Assembly (NCBI GenBank): GCA_038853715.1
Contig: JAWCJE010000013.1
Coordinates: forward strand, 1-50,858
Length of the DNA: 50,858 bases
Reading direction: 5' to 3'
DNA from: Candidatus Nezhaarchaeales archaeon
Lineage (GTDB): Archaea; Thermoproteota; Methanomethylicia; Nezhaarchaeales; JAWCJE01
The position numbers were made by a program, and so were the translations under genes. Below, piece by piece: positions 50,540 to 50,858 of this stretch. Position 1 is the first letter of the stretch, and every line of letters starts with the position of its first letter. The notes beneath the pieces are model-generated. The model was not told the DNA's origin. It saw nothing but the letters and a program-made list of their open reading frames with translations, and did not search any database.

Positions 50540-50858
50540 GTGGCTGAGTACGACGTAGCTATAGCCGGTGTAGGATTAGCAGGGTCCTACGCATCCCTCT
50601 ACGCTTGTAGGTATGGGTTAAACGTTTTAGCTTTAGATGGAAAAGCGGCTCCAGGAGGACGGGTTAGATGCGGCGAGTTTATCCCTTCGCTAGTAGAAGC
50701 TAAACGCTTCCTACCGAGCGTTACATCTATAGATGAACTGTACTCACTAATTCCTAAGGAGGCCATCGTTAATAGAACCCGAACCATAAGGTTTTTATCC
50801 CCCGATAATCGACGATACGAATTCGCCTTCGACGGCTTAGTCCTCGATCGATCCCTCT
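50540..50858 (+). CDS. FAD-dependent reductase, geranylgeranyl reductase-like (5' part)
   Basis: GTG at 50540 opens a frame that leaves the window at 50858 (106 codons visible). It begins MAEYDVAIAGVGLAGSYASL with the dinucleotide motif GVGLAG, and RVRCGEFIPS follows at about 44. Position after a prenyl synthase supports a lipid-chain reductase, but other FAD oxidoreductases share the N-terminus. The gene is incomplete. Confidence 0.75.
   Translation, partial: MAEYDVAIAGVGLAGSYASLYACRYGLNVLALDGKAAPGGRVRCGEFIPSLVEAKRFLPSVTSIDELYSLIPKEAIVNRTRTIRFLSPDNRRYEFAFDGLVLDRSL

Noticed and set aside
1-50858. CRISPR array, rRNA genes, replication origin
   Set aside because: No regularly spaced repeats, no rRNA sequence and no Orc1/Cdc6 gene or origin-type repeat cluster was seen.

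Overview
The window is a stretch of archaeal chromosome, most probably from a thermophilic member of the TACK group. Pointers seen directly are ribosomal protein S26e, a family B DNA polymerase, HerA/NurA/Mre11/Rad50 repair genes, a TackOD1-like zinc protein, archaeal-type ProRS and ArgRS, geranylgeranyl lipid genes, a two-fold PDO-type disulfide oxidoreductase, intron-bearing tRNA genes, TATA-box promoters placed for leaderless or short-leader transcripts, and frequent GTG/TTG starts. I cannot place it more finely without phylogeny.

Layout. 1-3.1 kb: end of a DMT-type transporter, tRNA-Asp, a tRNA-Leu(CAA) that seems to carry three introns, superoxide dismutase, a broken rubrerythrin, intron-containing tRNA-Tyr, adenylate kinase, tRNA-Arg(CCG). 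3.4-8.6 kb: a zinc-rich TackOD1/nuclease-like protein, a glycosyltransferase, ArgRS, and a decayed MNT/HEPN toxin-antitoxin module against the 3' end of tRNA-Arg(GCG). 8.9-16.4 kb: prepilin-type peptidase, GIY-YIG protein, GTPBP1-like GTPase, small proteins, DNA polymerase B. 16.5-23.6 kb: a double-strand-break repair hub with endonuclease IV-like and NurA genes on one strand and HerA-Mre11-Rad50 diverging on the other. 24-28.8 kb: cobalamin adenosyltransferase, CDP-alcohol phosphatidyltransferase, thioredoxin reductase-like protein plus PDO, an HtrA protease with a short coupled upstream ORF, S26e. 28.9-34 kb: PfkB kinase plus E1-like enzyme, then a redox neighbourhood of Lrp-type regulator with a cysteine tail, two ferredoxins, a zinc ribbon protein and a cysteine synthase with a cysteine tail. 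34-37.5 kb: IS6-like transposase relic, HTH regulator, MscS channel, MFS transporter. 37.8-41.2 kb: an iron-sulfur assembly operon with two desulfurase-fold proteins and an IscU scaffold. 41.2-50.9 kb: ProRS, geranylgeranyl reductase, AmrS radical SAM enzyme, a graveyard of gene fragments with a MITE-like element, acetyl-CoA synthetase, an ATP-cone protein, a polyprenyl synthase and the start of a second FAD reductase.

Themes. Genes for thiol and Fe-S redox chemistry recur (SOD, PDO/TrxR, ferredoxins, Cys synthase, desulfurases, IscU). Membrane lipid synthesis is represented by the prenyl synthase, geranylgeranyl reductases and CDP-alcohol transferase. Several gaps that look empty hold decayed genes, and two such remnants abut tRNA genes, suggesting insertion and loss there. 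No intact large novel system is proven. The best candidates for something undescribed are the cysteine-tailed Lrp/ferredoxin cluster with palindromic operator-like sites, the atypical second desulfurase that lacks expected PLP-pocket residues, the ATP-cone protein with a cysteine-bearing front domain, and the multi-intron tRNA-Leu.
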